From: Oligoflexia bacterium
Lineage (GTDB): Bacteria > Bdellovibrionota > Bdellovibrionia > JABDDW01
Direction: 5' to 3'
Length of the DNA: 64,000 bases
Assembly: GCA_016715815.1 (NCBI GenBank)
Contig: JADJXN010000002.1
Location: 248,001-312,000 of the forward strand
Under the pieces are notes generated by a model. That model was not told the origin of the DNA. It worked only from the letters and a program-made list of their open reading frames with translations, and made no database searches. The translations under genes and the position numbers were made by a program. Every line of letters begins with the position of its first letter. Positions within the stretch are counted from its first letter, which is position 1. Shown here in pieces: positions 41,664-49,866 of the stretch.

Positions 41664-43034
41664 TTACTTCCCTATACAAAACTCTTTAAAAACTGTGTCC
41701 AGCACTTCGTCGTTTAGCTCTTTATGTAAAATATTTTTTATAAAAATAAGCGCTGTTTTAACTTCAAATGATACAAGATCAGGAGAAATTTTTTCTTCTA
41801 TTAAGCTCTTTGCTGCTAATAATGCCTCTTTTGCTCCTTTTAATTCCATAAACTGTCTTTGATTTAAAACCAACACTTGTGTTTCTGCTTCAAATTCTAA
41901 AGATATTTTTTTATCAATAAGCTTGTTTAACTCATCTATGTGCCCATCATATTTTACACAAGAAATATATATTTTTTCAAACGATGATAAATCCATTACG
42001 TCTGTTGATTCTAACGAAGTTACTAGGTCGCTTTTATTAAAACAAATAATTGTGTTTTGTGGTTTTAATTTTATTATTTGCTCTTTGTCTTCAAAAGACA
42101 GGCCTTTTTCAGAATCAATAACATATAAAACTAGATCTGCATGATCTAGTTCCTCCATGGTTTTATTTATACCAATTTTTTCTATTTCATTATCAGTTTG
42201 TCTAATACCTGCGGTATCTAAAATAGTTGTTAAGGTATTATTGATATATATCTGCTCCCCAACAACATCTCTTGTTGTGCCAGCGATGGGAGTGACTATG
42301 CTTTTTTCTTTTCCAATTAATTTATTTAAAAGGCTAGATTTCCCAGCATTTGTAAGGCCCGCAATAACAATGCGTACACCTTGCTGAATTTTTAAATACT
42401 TTGAAAACAGATTTATTTGTTGATCTATTATTTCCTCAATGCAGCTTATTTTTTTTACAATTTCTGGCATTGAAACAGGCTCAATATCCTCAGTGGTAAA
42501 ATCTATGGCCGCCTCAATGTTTGCTAAAATTTTTGTTAGCTCCTGCTCAATCTCTTCTAAATTGTTTTTTTGATCCCCCTTTAAACTTTTAAGAGCCTGC
42601 TTTGTTTTAAGGGGTGTTTTTGCATGAATAAGCTCAAGCACTGCTTCTGCTTGAGAAAGCGCTAATTTTCCGTTAACAACTGCTCTATAACTAAACTCTC
42701 CCGGCCGGGCCATTCTTGCCCCATTTTCTATGATCGACTCTATTATTTGGCTCACTATTAAGGGGTTCCCGTGACAAATTATTTCAGCGGCTTCTTCTCC
42801 AGTAAAACCTTTCCCATTTGGGTAAGTTAAAAGCACAACTTCGTCTAAGGTTTCTTGTTGGTTTTGCCAGTTACCAAAATAAAACCTTCCCACCTCTTTT
42901 GAAGAAACTTCTTTAGAAAAGCTGTTTTTAATTATTTTAAAACTTTTTTTCCCGCTCAAACGAATAATGCTTAGGGCAGCCCTAATACCCGGGGCTGTGG
43001 CCTGTGCTACTATCGTGTCTTGATCGCCCAACAT
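41664..43034 (-). CDS. mnmE: tRNA modification GTPase MnmE
   Basis: A 456-residue enzyme with the N-terminal folate-binding domain (D-T-I-V-A-Q-A-T-A-P-G), a G domain with G-L-T-N-A-G-K-S-S-L-L-N, G2 G-T-T-R-D and N-K-S-D, and the catalytic C-terminal C-I-G-K. It is the GTPase partner of MnmG. It follows jag by 2 nt in the run rpmH-rnpA-yidD-yidC-jag-mnmE-mnmG-rsmG. Confidence 0.96.
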   Translation of the reverse strand: MLGDQDTIVAQATAPGIRAALSIIRLSGKKSFKIIKNSFSKEVSSKEVGRFYFGNWQNQQETLDEVVLLTYPNGKGFTGEEAAEIICHGNPLIVSQIIESIIENGARMARPGEFSYRAVVNGKLALSQAEAVLELIHAKTPLKTKQALKSLKGDQKNNLEEIEQELTKILANIEAAIDFTTEDIEPVSMPEIVKKISCIEEIIDQQINLFSKYLKIQQGVRIVIAGLTNAGKSSLLNKLIGKEKSIVTPIAGTTRDVVGEQIYINNTLTTILDTAGIRQTDNEIEKIGINKTMEELDHADLVLYVIDSEKGLSFEDKEQIIKLKPQNTIICFNKSDLVTSLESTDVMDLSSFEKIYISCVKYDGHIDELNKLIDKKISLEFEAETQVLVLNQRQFMELKGAKEALLAAKSLIEEKISPDLVSFEVKTALIFIKNILHKELNDEVLDTVFKEFCIGK

Positions 43035-43036
43035 TT

Positions 43037-43591
43037 TTAAACGCCCTGATCTGATTCCCTGTTGTGGCGCCTATTAAAGTTTCTATTATTTTTTCGCTCA
43101 ATTCCAACAGGAGTAATTTTAATTTTCTTACAAAACCCCTCACCAATGCTTTGAGATTTTACTCTTGCGTCCTCAGCTATATGCCTATGAACTGTTTTTC
43201 TGTCTCTAGGAGGAAGGGGGCGCATATATGTTGCTTGGCCTTTTTGAAGGGCCATGTTTTTTAGCTTTTCTGCCAAATTTTTTAGTTCTTCTGCTGTTGC
43301 CTCTAAATAACCATCACAATCAACAATAATTTCTTTAATTTGCTCTTGCCCTTTATTTTGAATAATTCTTTTTAGGTAAATTTCAAAACTATCTAATACC
43401 AAACCATCTCTGTCAGTTAAAAGAGCTGCATCGGGGCCTGAAAAATTAATTATTAGTTTATCTTCTTCTTTTTTTTCGATTGAGTATTTCAAATCAAATC
43501 CGCCTTTTTGAATAACTCCCTCTAGGGCATCAGATATTTGCCCTTCTAATTTATTTTTTTGCCCAAATAGTTTTGAGAAAAAGCTTGCCAT
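43037..43591 (-). CDS. Jag/KhpB RNA-binding protein
   Basis: A 184-residue protein: a short Jag-N-like N-terminus, a KH-like region (about 55-100), and an R3H domain (M-R-P-L-P-P-R-D-R-K-T-V-H-R-H-I, about 121-150). The last 25 residues are very basic and Asn-rich (N-N-R-N-F-N-R-R-H-N-R), likely RNA-contacting. KhpB/Jag proteins bind RNA and affect cell division and envelope; the usual position next to yidC supports the call. Confidence 0.88.
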   Translation of the reverse strand: MASFFSKLFGQKNKLEGQISDALEGVIQKGGFDLKYSIEKKEEDKLIINFSGPDAALLTDRDGLVLDSFEIYLKRIIQNKGQEQIKEIIVDCDGYLEATAEELKNLAEKLKNMALQKGQATYMRPLPPRDRKTVHRHIAEDARVKSQSIGEGFCKKIKITPVGIERKNNRNFNRRHNRESDQGV

Positions 43592-43592
43592 T

Positions 43593-45179
43593 TTATGTCT
43601 CCTTTTTTAGCTTCGTATTTGTCATCAATAATTGTTGTGCTATTCCAAATAAAGTACTTATCAAAATATAAAGTGTTAGCCCACTGGGCAGCCCAAACAT
43701 TAAAAACGCAAAAAATATGGGCATAAATAACATTACTTTTTGCTGAGCGGGGTCCATAGTTGATGGCATCATTTTTTGCTGCGCAAACATAGCAATACCC
43801 ATCAACACAGGTAGTACATAATACGGGTCTTTTTGACTTAAATCATTTATCCAAAAATAAAATGGTGAGCGGTAAAGCTCTATGGAGTTTTGTAAAACCT
43901 GATAGAGAGCCCAAAAAATTGGCAATTGTAGGAGCATGGGAACACAGCCGCCAGCAGGATTGACTTTATTTTCACGCATTAAACGCATCATTTCTACGTT
44001 TAAAGTTTTATTATCCCCTTTGTATTTTTCTTTTAGTTTATTAATTTCAGGCTGAATGACTTGCATTGCCTTCATAGATTTATAAGAAACATATGTGAAG
44101 GGGAATGTCAGCACTCTTACCAAAAGCGTTAAAAGAATAATGGCTATGCCATAATTCCCTATCATTGAGTAAAACCACTTCATAATTCCCAACAGGGGGA
44201 GCGCAATCCAAGAAAAAATACCATAATCAATAATCTCTGCGGCGCTTTGATCTATGCTTTTTAAAAGTTTTAGTGATTTTGGTCCTAAGAATAAATCAAA
44301 TTTTATGTTTTGTGCGTTTTCTAAAAATGGATACTTTATTTTTAAAACAGATTGGCCCTGTTCTCTAAGGGCCGCCACATTTGGCATTACAAGGGCGCGG
44401 TTTAAATATAGCGTTGTAAAATATCTTGTCCCGAGAGCCGCAAGACTGCTTTGGTCATATTCTACTTTTACTTCTGAGTCGTGGCTTACATGCTCTCTTT
44501 TAATTTTATTTTTATGAAAGAAAAAATATTCTTGATAATGTTCTGGGGGGGAAAAAGATAAAAAAGATGATGTTTCCTTTTCTGGTATTTGCGAATAGCT
44601 AAACACCTCTATGCTTTTTATGTTTTCTGTGGCTCCATAAGCATTTATATTTACATTTAATGTGTAGTTTTCAGGGTTAAACTTAATGTTTTTAACTAGT
44701 TTTACCCCCTGTTTTGTGGCGCCCAACTCAACTTCGTTTTCGCTTTTTTGTTTAATATCAAAGCTAACGGAAGAAAAATCTATCTCTTCTGCATTTTTTA
44801 GTACTTTTAAAGCCAATGCCCCCTTGTCTGTTTTGGGGTTAATTAAATAAATTTGCTCCTTCTTTAAAAGCGCTTCTTTAATGATGCCGCCATTAGAAGA
44901 TAGTGTTAGTTTTAATTTTTCATTTTCTAGGCTTGTTTGTGTTTCTGGTTTTTGAATACTTTCTGAAACAACAGCCTTTGTTGTTTCTTTTTTAACAACA
45001 ACCTCTTGCTTTGCCTTTTCACTCTCTGCTTGTTGTGGGGCTGTGGTTGCTCCCGCCACCTCTGGCGCTGTTGCCGGTTGAGGGTATTTCTTTTCCAAAT
45101 AGTACTGCCAACCAATCCAAATAAGCATGCAGACAACAATGGCTAGTATTGTGTTTGAAGAGTTTTTTGTTGGCTCCAT
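43593..45179 (-). CDS. yidC: membrane protein insertase YidC
   Basis: A 528-residue Gram-negative-type YidC: N-terminal membrane anchor (about 8-26), a large periplasmic domain to about 300, then the five-helix insertase core with N-P-A-G-G-C-V-P-M-L-L-Q-L-P-I-F-W-A-L. It inserts inner-membrane proteins such as ATP synthase subunit c. The linker after helix 1 is Ala/Glu/Lys rich. It abuts yidD and is 1 nt before jag. Confidence 0.96.
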   Translation of the reverse strand: MEPTKNSSNTILAIVVCMLIWIGWQYYLEKKYPQPATAPEVAGATTAPQQAESEKAKQEVVVKKETTKAVVSESIQKPETQTSLENEKLKLTLSSNGGIIKEALLKKEQIYLINPKTDKGALALKVLKNAEEIDFSSVSFDIKQKSENEVELGATKQGVKLVKNIKFNPENYTLNVNINAYGATENIKSIEVFSYSQIPEKETSSFLSFSPPEHYQEYFFFHKNKIKREHVSHDSEVKVEYDQSSLAALGTRYFTTLYLNRALVMPNVAALREQGQSVLKIKYPFLENAQNIKFDLFLGPKSLKLLKSIDQSAAEIIDYGIFSWIALPLLGIMKWFYSMIGNYGIAIILLTLLVRVLTFPFTYVSYKSMKAMQVIQPEINKLKEKYKGDNKTLNVEMMRLMRENKVNPAGGCVPMLLQLPIFWALYQVLQNSIELYRSPFYFWINDLSQKDPYYVLPVLMGIAMFAQQKMMPSTMDPAQQKVMLFMPIFFAFLMFGLPSGLTLYILISTLFGIAQQLLMTNTKLKKET

Positions 45180-45401
45180 TTATTTTTCTCCCTTTTCAAT
45201 GGGGTCAAACCCATATCCACCAAAAGGATGGCATTTAGACAGTCTTACAAGAGATAGTTTTGTGCCTTTAATAACGCCTTTTTGTTCAATGGCTTGTTTT
45301 GCATACTCAGAACAAGAAGGTATAAAGCGGCAGCGACCTCCTAAAAATACTGCTATTGTTTTTTGGTAAATTTTTATCAAAGCAATTAGTAATATTTTCA
45401 T
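45180..45401 (-). CDS. yidD: membrane protein insertion efficiency factor YidD
   Basis: A 73-residue YidD with the family cysteines and motif C-R-F-I-P-S-C-S-E-Y-A-K-Q-A-I and H-P-F-G-G-Y-G-F-D-P. It assists YidC. It overlaps the rnpA 3' end by 4 nt and abuts yidC. Confidence 0.95.
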   Translation of the reverse strand: MKILLIALIKIYQKTIAVFLGGRCRFIPSCSEYAKQAIEQKGVIKGTKLSLVRLSKCHPFGGYGFDPIEKGEK

Positions 45402-45730
45402 TTTTCTATTATCTTTTTAAGTCTTGGGCAGAGGTCTTCTTCAAACTCTTGCCAGCTTATCTTTTCTTCTTTGTTTTTTTGGGGGGGAATAAAAACATGA
45501 ATGTCATAGCACTCTTGTTTTTTAGATTTGCTTTTTTCAACACTCTTAAACACTTCTTTTACCCACCGTTTATATTTATTTCTTGTTACCGCACTTGCCA
45601 CCGCTTTTGGAATTGTCACCCCTAAGCGGTTCATTTTTTGCCTATTTGCTATGAAGTAGATTTTAAAAAATTTACCTATAACAGGCTTTGCCTTGTAGGT
45701 TCTTAAAAACTCTATTCTTTTTTTAAGCAC
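45398..45730 (-). CDS. rnpA: ribonuclease P protein component
   Basis: A 110-residue RnpA. The conserved RNR-type motif appears as T-R-N-K-Y-K-R-W-V-K-E in mid-protein, and the fold pattern F-K-I-Y-F and L-G-V-T-I-P-K fits. It binds the RNase P RNA for tRNA 5' processing. The start is GTG at 45730, 2 nt after rpmH. The RNase P RNA itself is not in this window. Confidence 0.9.
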   Translation of the reverse strand: MLKKRIEFLRTYKAKPVIGKFFKIYFIANRQKMNRLGVTIPKAVASAVTRNKYKRWVKEVFKSVEKSKSKKQECYDIHVFIPPQKNKEEKISWQEFEEDLCPRLKKIIEK

Positions 45731-45732
45731 TC

Positions 45733-45882
45733 TTACTTAGAACTAATTGTGGGTGTTAAGCGTTTGCGACCCTTTGCTCTTCTTCTGGAAAGAACTTGGC
45801 GTCCATTTTTGGTGGACATTCTGGATAAAAACCCGTGGGTTCTTATTCTTTTTTTTCTGCTTGGTTGGAACGTGCGTTTCAT
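45733..45882 (-). CDS. rpmH: 50S ribosomal protein L34
   Basis: A 49-residue L34 starting M-K-R-T-F-Q-P-S, with the basic R-V-L-S-R-R-R-A-K-G-R-K-R-L-type tail. The ATG at 45882 has GAGG four bases upstream; the frame is open 15 codons further, which is not ribosomal sequence. It heads the leftward operon and is divergent from dnaA. Confidence 0.97.
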   Translation of the reverse strand: MKRTFQPSRKKRIRTHGFLSRMSTKNGRQVLSRRRAKGRKRLTPTISSK

Positions 45883-45984
45883 AAATACCTCTAATATATG
45901 AGAAATATGGAAAAATTTAGGCCTCAAAAAACCATTCTCTTAAGCCTTTGTCAAGCTATTGAAACTTTTTATTAACTCTGTTAC

Positions 45985-46000
45985 AAGACTTGACAGTCTT
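45985..46000 (+). other. inverted repeat before the dnaA ribosome site
   Basis: AAGACT-TGAC-AGTCTT, a 6-bp stem with a 4-nt loop, ends directly before the dnaA Shine-Dalgarno (AAAGGGGGGA). It could be an operator or a leader hairpin. Confidence 0.4.
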
Positions 46001-46011
46001 AAAGGGGGGAT

Positions 46012-47415
46012 ATGTCTCAAATTGAGTGGAGTAAGGTTCATTCTTATCTAAAAAGTACTGTTGGAGACCGTTTATTTTCCACCTGGCTTGAGAAAACCTC
46101 ATTAGAGTCAGTAGAAACCTCACCAGAAGGAAAAGTTTATAAAATAGGTGTTCCCGGCCATATGCATCGGGAGTGGATTGACTCAAACCTCATGCAAGGG
46201 CTTTCTTCGGCTATTTCTGTTCAGGATCAAGAAAAGTTTCAAATTGAGCTTGTGGTTGTATCAAAAGTTTTAAAACAAGAGGAGCTTTTACCTAGCTATG
46301 AAGAGCAATATGCCTCAACAATAGGTTCTCACTCAAGCTCTGAAAAAGCCGCGGCAGAGGTACAACAGAAGCTGGGTTTTTTAAACCCTCAACTAACATT
46401 TAACACGTTTGTTGTTGGTCAAGGAAATCAAATTGCCCATGCTGCTTGCCATAGTGTTTCTGAAAACCCTGGAAAGCAATACAACCCATTATATTTATGT
46501 GGTCCGTCCGGCCTTGGAAAAACACACTTATTAAATGCTATTGGCAATGCTGTTAGGCAAAGAAATCCAGGGTCACGAATTTGTTTTGTAAATGGTGAGC
46601 GATTTTTAACTGACTTTGTTTCAAGCATTCGTCATGGACAAATGGATAAATTTAGAAAGCGCTACCGCGAAGCTTGTGATCTTTTAATTATTGATGATAT
46701 CCATGTTTTTGCCCATAAAGAGGGGCTTCAGGAAGAATTCTTCCATACATTTAATGCTCACCATGACAACGGTAAGCAGCTTGTTTTCTCCAGTGATAAG
46801 TTTCCAAAAGAAATCAGTGGGTTAGAGGAAAGAATACGCACCAGATTAGAATGGGGCACCATTGTGGATATTCAACCACCTGATATTGAAACTAGAATGG
46901 CTATTCTCAGATATAAAGCAGAATCCTCTGGGTTATTCATCCCTGATAATGTTGTTTATTTGATCGCTCAAATATCTAAACGTAGTGTTAGGGAGCTTGA
47001 AGGGCATCTTTCTACATTAAAAATGTACAGTGAATTAAACGGCACCCCTATTACCTATGATTTTGCTCAAGATGTTTTCTCCAGACATTTAAATGAAGAA
47101 AAATCTTCTGGATTAACAATAGAAGACATTCAAAAATATGTGGCAGATTCTTTTGGCGTTTCCACTAAAGATTTAAAATCTAAATCTAGGGTACAGACCA
47201 TAGTAGAACCAAGGCAAGTTGCTATGTATTTATGCAGATCAAAACTAGATCTTGGTGTTGTGGAAATAGGTAGAGCTTTTGGTGGTAGAGACCACACCAC
47301 GGTGCTTCATGCCATTAATAAGGTTAAAGATGACCTTGTTAAAAATAGTGAATTAAGTAGCAAAGTTAAAGACTTAGAAAATAAAATCAACAATTCACAG
47401 TGGATAAGTGGCTAA
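46012..47415 (+). CDS. dnaA: chromosomal replication initiator DnaA
   Basis: A 467-residue DnaA: N-terminal domain I, a short linker, AAA+ domain with Walker A G-P-S-G-L-G-K-T at about 164-171 and Walker B L-L-I-I-D-D-I-H, and the C-terminal DNA-binding domain with G-R-D-H-T-T-V-L-H-A. The common Q after D-D-I is H here. The ATG follows a strong AAAGGGGGG ribosome site. It initiates replication at the adjacent DnaA boxes. Confidence 0.97.
   Translation: MSQIEWSKVHSYLKSTVGDRLFSTWLEKTSLESVETSPEGKVYKIGVPGHMHREWIDSNLMQGLSSAISVQDQEKFQIELVVVSKVLKQEELLPSYEEQYASTIGSHSSSEKAAAEVQQKLGFLNPQLTFNTFVVGQGNQIAHAACHSVSENPGKQYNPLYLCGPSGLGKTHLLNAIGNAVRQRNPGSRICFVNGERFLTDFVSSIRHGQMDKFRKRYREACDLLIIDDIHVFAHKEGLQEEFFHTFNAHHDNGKQLVFSSDKFPKEISGLEERIRTRLEWGTIVDIQPPDIETRMAILRYKAESSGLFIPDNVVYLIAQISKRSVRELEGHLSTLKMYSELNGTPITYDFAQDVFSRHLNEEKSSGLTIEDIQKYVADSFGVSTKDLKSKSRVQTIVEPRQVAMYLCRSKLDLGVVEIGRAFGGRDHTTVLHAINKVKDDLVKNSELSSKVKDLENKINNSQWISG
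47399..47407 (-). promoter_or_regulatory. DnaA box (one mismatch)
   Basis: AGTGGATAA, the complement of TTATCCACT, overlapping the end of dnaA; it differs from the consensus at one position. Confidence 0.5.
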
Positions 47416-47429
47416 TTTGTTAATAACTA

Positions 47430-47438
47430 TGTGGATAA
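47430..47438 (-). promoter_or_regulatory. DnaA box, perfect consensus
   Basis: TGTGGATAA, the exact complement of TTATCCACA. Confidence 0.85.
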
Positions 47439-47442
47439 CTTT

Positions 47443-47451
47443 TGTGGATAT
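47443..47451 (-). promoter_or_regulatory. DnaA box (one mismatch)
   Basis: TGTGGATAT, 4 nt from the perfect box and in the same orientation, so the two are 13 bp apart start to start. Confidence 0.65.
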
Positions 47452-47558
47452 TGTTTTTTATATGGTTTTCCTGGACTTTTGATGGTTTATTAGGCCTTGT
47501 TTAACAAGGGGGTTTTTGAAAAATATTTGATGTTTTAATAAGTTATAAGTATTTTCAG

Positions 47559-47585
47559 TTATCCACGACACTATTACTACTACTG
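47559..47585 (+). promoter_or_regulatory. DnaA box plus DnaA-trio array (basal unwinding element)
   Basis: TTATCCACG is followed after 3 nt by CTA-TTA-CTA-CTA-CTG at 47571-47585. On the complementary strand this reads 3'-GAT-AAT-GAT-GAT-GAC, matching the DnaA-trio pattern that DnaA loads onto when opening the duplex. An AT-rich TTTTTATATATATA follows directly. Confidence 0.75.
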
Positions 47586-47609
47586 TTTTTATATATATAG
47601 AAAGAATAT

Positions 47610-48737
47610 ATGAAATTTAAAATAGATAAGAATGATTTTTTAAAGCTTCTCCAAAAGACTCAAAACATTATTGAAAAGCGAAATACAATGCCTATGTTGT
47701 CAAATGCACTTTTAAGTGCAGAAAAGGGCAAGCTTAAAATATATGCAACAGATCTAGAAATAAGCATTAAAGATGAATGTGATGCAGAAGTGGAAAACCC
47801 AGGAAAAGTTGCTGTAAATGCCAAAAATCTTTTTGATTTAGTAAAAGAACTTTCTGATGGGGTTGTGGATGTATTTAAAAAGCCCAACCATTGGTTAGAA
47901 ATTAGAAGCAAAAAAGCCTTATTTAATCTTGTTGGTGTTGCGCCAGAGGAATTTCCAGCATTTCCGGAAATAGACGTTAAAGAATTCGCAAAAGTTCAAA
48001 GCGCAGTGCTTCAAGATATGATTGAAAAAACGATCTACAGCGTAAGCCATGATGAAACAAGGTATCATTTAAATGGTGTTTTCTTTGAAAAGATTAATAA
48101 CAAAGAGAAGGAAACAAAATTTAGAATGGTTGCCACAGATGGCCATAGACTAAGCCTAATAGATAAAAAACTAGAACTTTCATTGGGAGCAAAGCAAGAG
48201 GCACCATCAGGTGTAATTATTCCTAAAAAAGGTCTTTATGAACTAAAAAAACTTATAGAAAATGGCCAAGATACTATTCAAATGGGGCTAGAAGGCTCGC
48301 ATCTTGTTGTAAAAAAGGATTCTACAACTCTATATATCCGCCTCATTGATGGAAAATACCCAAATTATCAACAACTAATACCTGCAAAACTGGCAAGAAC
48401 CGTTGGAGTATCTAAAGAGCAGCTATTAAGCTCTCTTAGAAGGGTCTCCCTGCTTTCAAACCAGAAAAGTAAAGGTATCACCATGTCCATTAATAAAAAC
48501 ACCATGGAGATTTATTCCAATAATCCTGAACTAGGGGACGCAAAGGAAGAGCTAGAAATTAAATACGAAGGAGATGCATTTAAGATTGCGTTTAACGCAA
48601 AGTATCTAATGGATATTCTAAATAATATTCATGAAGAAGATGTGGATATCCACTTAAACGATCAACTCTCCCCTGGAATTGTAAGGCCATCATCAGATAG
48701 CACATATACCTGTGTTGTTATGCCAATGAGAATATGA
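47610..48737 (+). CDS. dnaN: DNA polymerase III beta sliding clamp
   Basis: A 375-residue clamp of three repeated domains. It starts M-K-F-K-I-D-K-N-D-F-L, has R-F-R-M-V-A-T-D-G-H-R-L and P-N-Y-Q-Q-L-I-P, and ends with the V-V-M-P-M-R-I typical tail. It encircles DNA and tethers the polymerase. It starts right after oriC and is 1 nt from recF. Confidence 0.97.
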   Translation: MKFKIDKNDFLKLLQKTQNIIEKRNTMPMLSNALLSAEKGKLKIYATDLEISIKDECDAEVENPGKVAVNAKNLFDLVKELSDGVVDVFKKPNHWLEIRSKKALFNLVGVAPEEFPAFPEIDVKEFAKVQSAVLQDMIEKTIYSVSHDETRYHLNGVFFEKINNKEKETKFRMVATDGHRLSLIDKKLELSLGAKQEAPSGVIIPKKGLYELKKLIENGQDTIQMGLEGSHLVVKKDSTTLYIRLIDGKYPNYQQLIPAKLARTVGVSKEQLLSSLRRVSLLSNQKSKGITMSINKNTMEIYSNNPELGDAKEELEIKYEGDAFKIAFNAKYLMDILNNIHEEDVDIHLNDQLSPGIVRPSSDSTYTCVVMPMRI

Positions 48738-48738
48738 T

Positions 48739-49866
48739 GTGTATTTTGAAACACTAAAAGTAAAAAATTTTAGAAATCTAAAAGACGTAGAAATAAACAC
48801 GAACAACAAAGTAAATCTCTTTTTAGGGCATAATGCCCAAGGAAAAACAAGCCTTCTAGAGAGCATTTATTTTGTCACCTTTTTAAAAAGTTTTAGAGCT
48901 AAAACACCACAAGAGTGCATTAATTTTGACGAAAACACCTTTCAAATAGACACAAAAATCATCAATGAAGAGAATAAACCTGAATTTGTAAAAATAAGGT
49001 TCAGCGAAAACGAAAGAGTACTGCAGTTAAACGAAAAAAATATTTCAAAAAATAAATTCCTTGGAAAAATTAAAGCCGTGGAGTTTTCACCTGACAGTTT
49101 ATCAGCAGTAAAACAAGGACCTGAGCTAAGAAGAGACTTAATTGACCAAGCATGCGTTCTTTTTTATAACGAGGCTGCCTTGGCGCAGGCTGATTTCCTA
49201 AGAGTACTAAAGCAAAGAAATGCCATTTTAAATAGCTTTAAAAGAGAAGAAATTAACCTTAAAACAACCCTTGATTTATTAGAAAGTGTTGAGCACGCTT
49301 ATTTATCAAGAGCGACAGATGTGACCTATTTAAGAATCAGACTTTTGGAAGAGCTTTTACCTTTTATTAATGAGGTTTTAAGTGAAATTTTTGGAACTCA
49401 AGTAAGCTTTGAGACACAATACAAAGCACAAGATCAGGTAATAAATTCAAAACAATTTGACCAGATAAATAACATTCTAAAAACGGCGTTAAAAGAGCCT
49501 CAAAACGCAGTAAAAGAAAGAGTTTTGGGACTAAGTTGTGCGGGGCCCCACAGGCATGTAGTTGACTTTATCTATGATGGCAAAAACTCTAGGTTTTTTT
49601 CTTCTCAAGGACAGCAAAGAGCGGTGATTTTAGCTTTCAAAATGGCTCAGATTGTGTATCATAAAAAAACTCATAAAACACATCCCATTTTACTACTAGA
49701 TGATGTGCTAAGCGAGTTTGATGAAAACAAGCAAAAGTATTTGCTTAGTTTTTTACAAAAAAGTGACGCCCAAACATTTTTGACCACAACAAACTATGGG
49801 CAAAAAATAATTGGTGCAAAGGAGTTTATTCTAGAGTTCGGGAAAGTGAGAACAAATGGAACTTGA
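48739..49866 (+). CDS. recF: DNA replication and repair protein RecF
   Basis: A 375-residue SMC-like ATPase. Walker A G-H-N-A-Q-G-K-T at 30-37, ABC-like signature S-S-Q-G-Q-Q-R-A, and Walker B L-L-L-D-D-V-L-S-E-F. The start is GTG at 48739, since the nearby ATGs are in other frames. It acts in gap repair and loading of RecA. It overlaps gyrB by 11 nt. Confidence 0.94.
   Translation: MYFETLKVKNFRNLKDVEINTNNKVNLFLGHNAQGKTSLLESIYFVTFLKSFRAKTPQECINFDENTFQIDTKIINEENKPEFVKIRFSENERVLQLNEKNISKNKFLGKIKAVEFSPDSLSAVKQGPELRRDLIDQACVLFYNEAALAQADFLRVLKQRNAILNSFKREEINLKTTLDLLESVEHAYLSRATDVTYLRIRLLEELLPFINEVLSEIFGTQVSFETQYKAQDQVINSKQFDQINNILKTALKEPQNAVKERVLGLSCAGPHRHVVDFIYDGKNSRFFSSQGQQRAVILAFKMAQIVYHKKTHKTHPILLLDDVLSEFDENKQKYLLSFLQKSDAQTFLTTTNYGQKIIGAKEFILEFGKVRTNGT

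Larger units (their letters stand above)
47416..47609 (+). other. origin of replication (oriC)
   Basis: The 194-bp dnaA-dnaN spacer, the largest gap in the window. It has TGTGGATAA at 47430-47438, TGTGGATAT at 47443-47451, AT-rich stretches, then TTATCCACG at 47559-47567 followed by a trinucleotide array and ATATATATA. This is the arrangement of a minimal bacterial origin: boxes, trio array, AT-rich unwinding region. Confidence 0.85.

Noticed and set aside
41662..41679. Longer mnmG start at TTG 41679
   Set aside because: The ATG at 41661 is the family start, and the extension overlaps mnmE.
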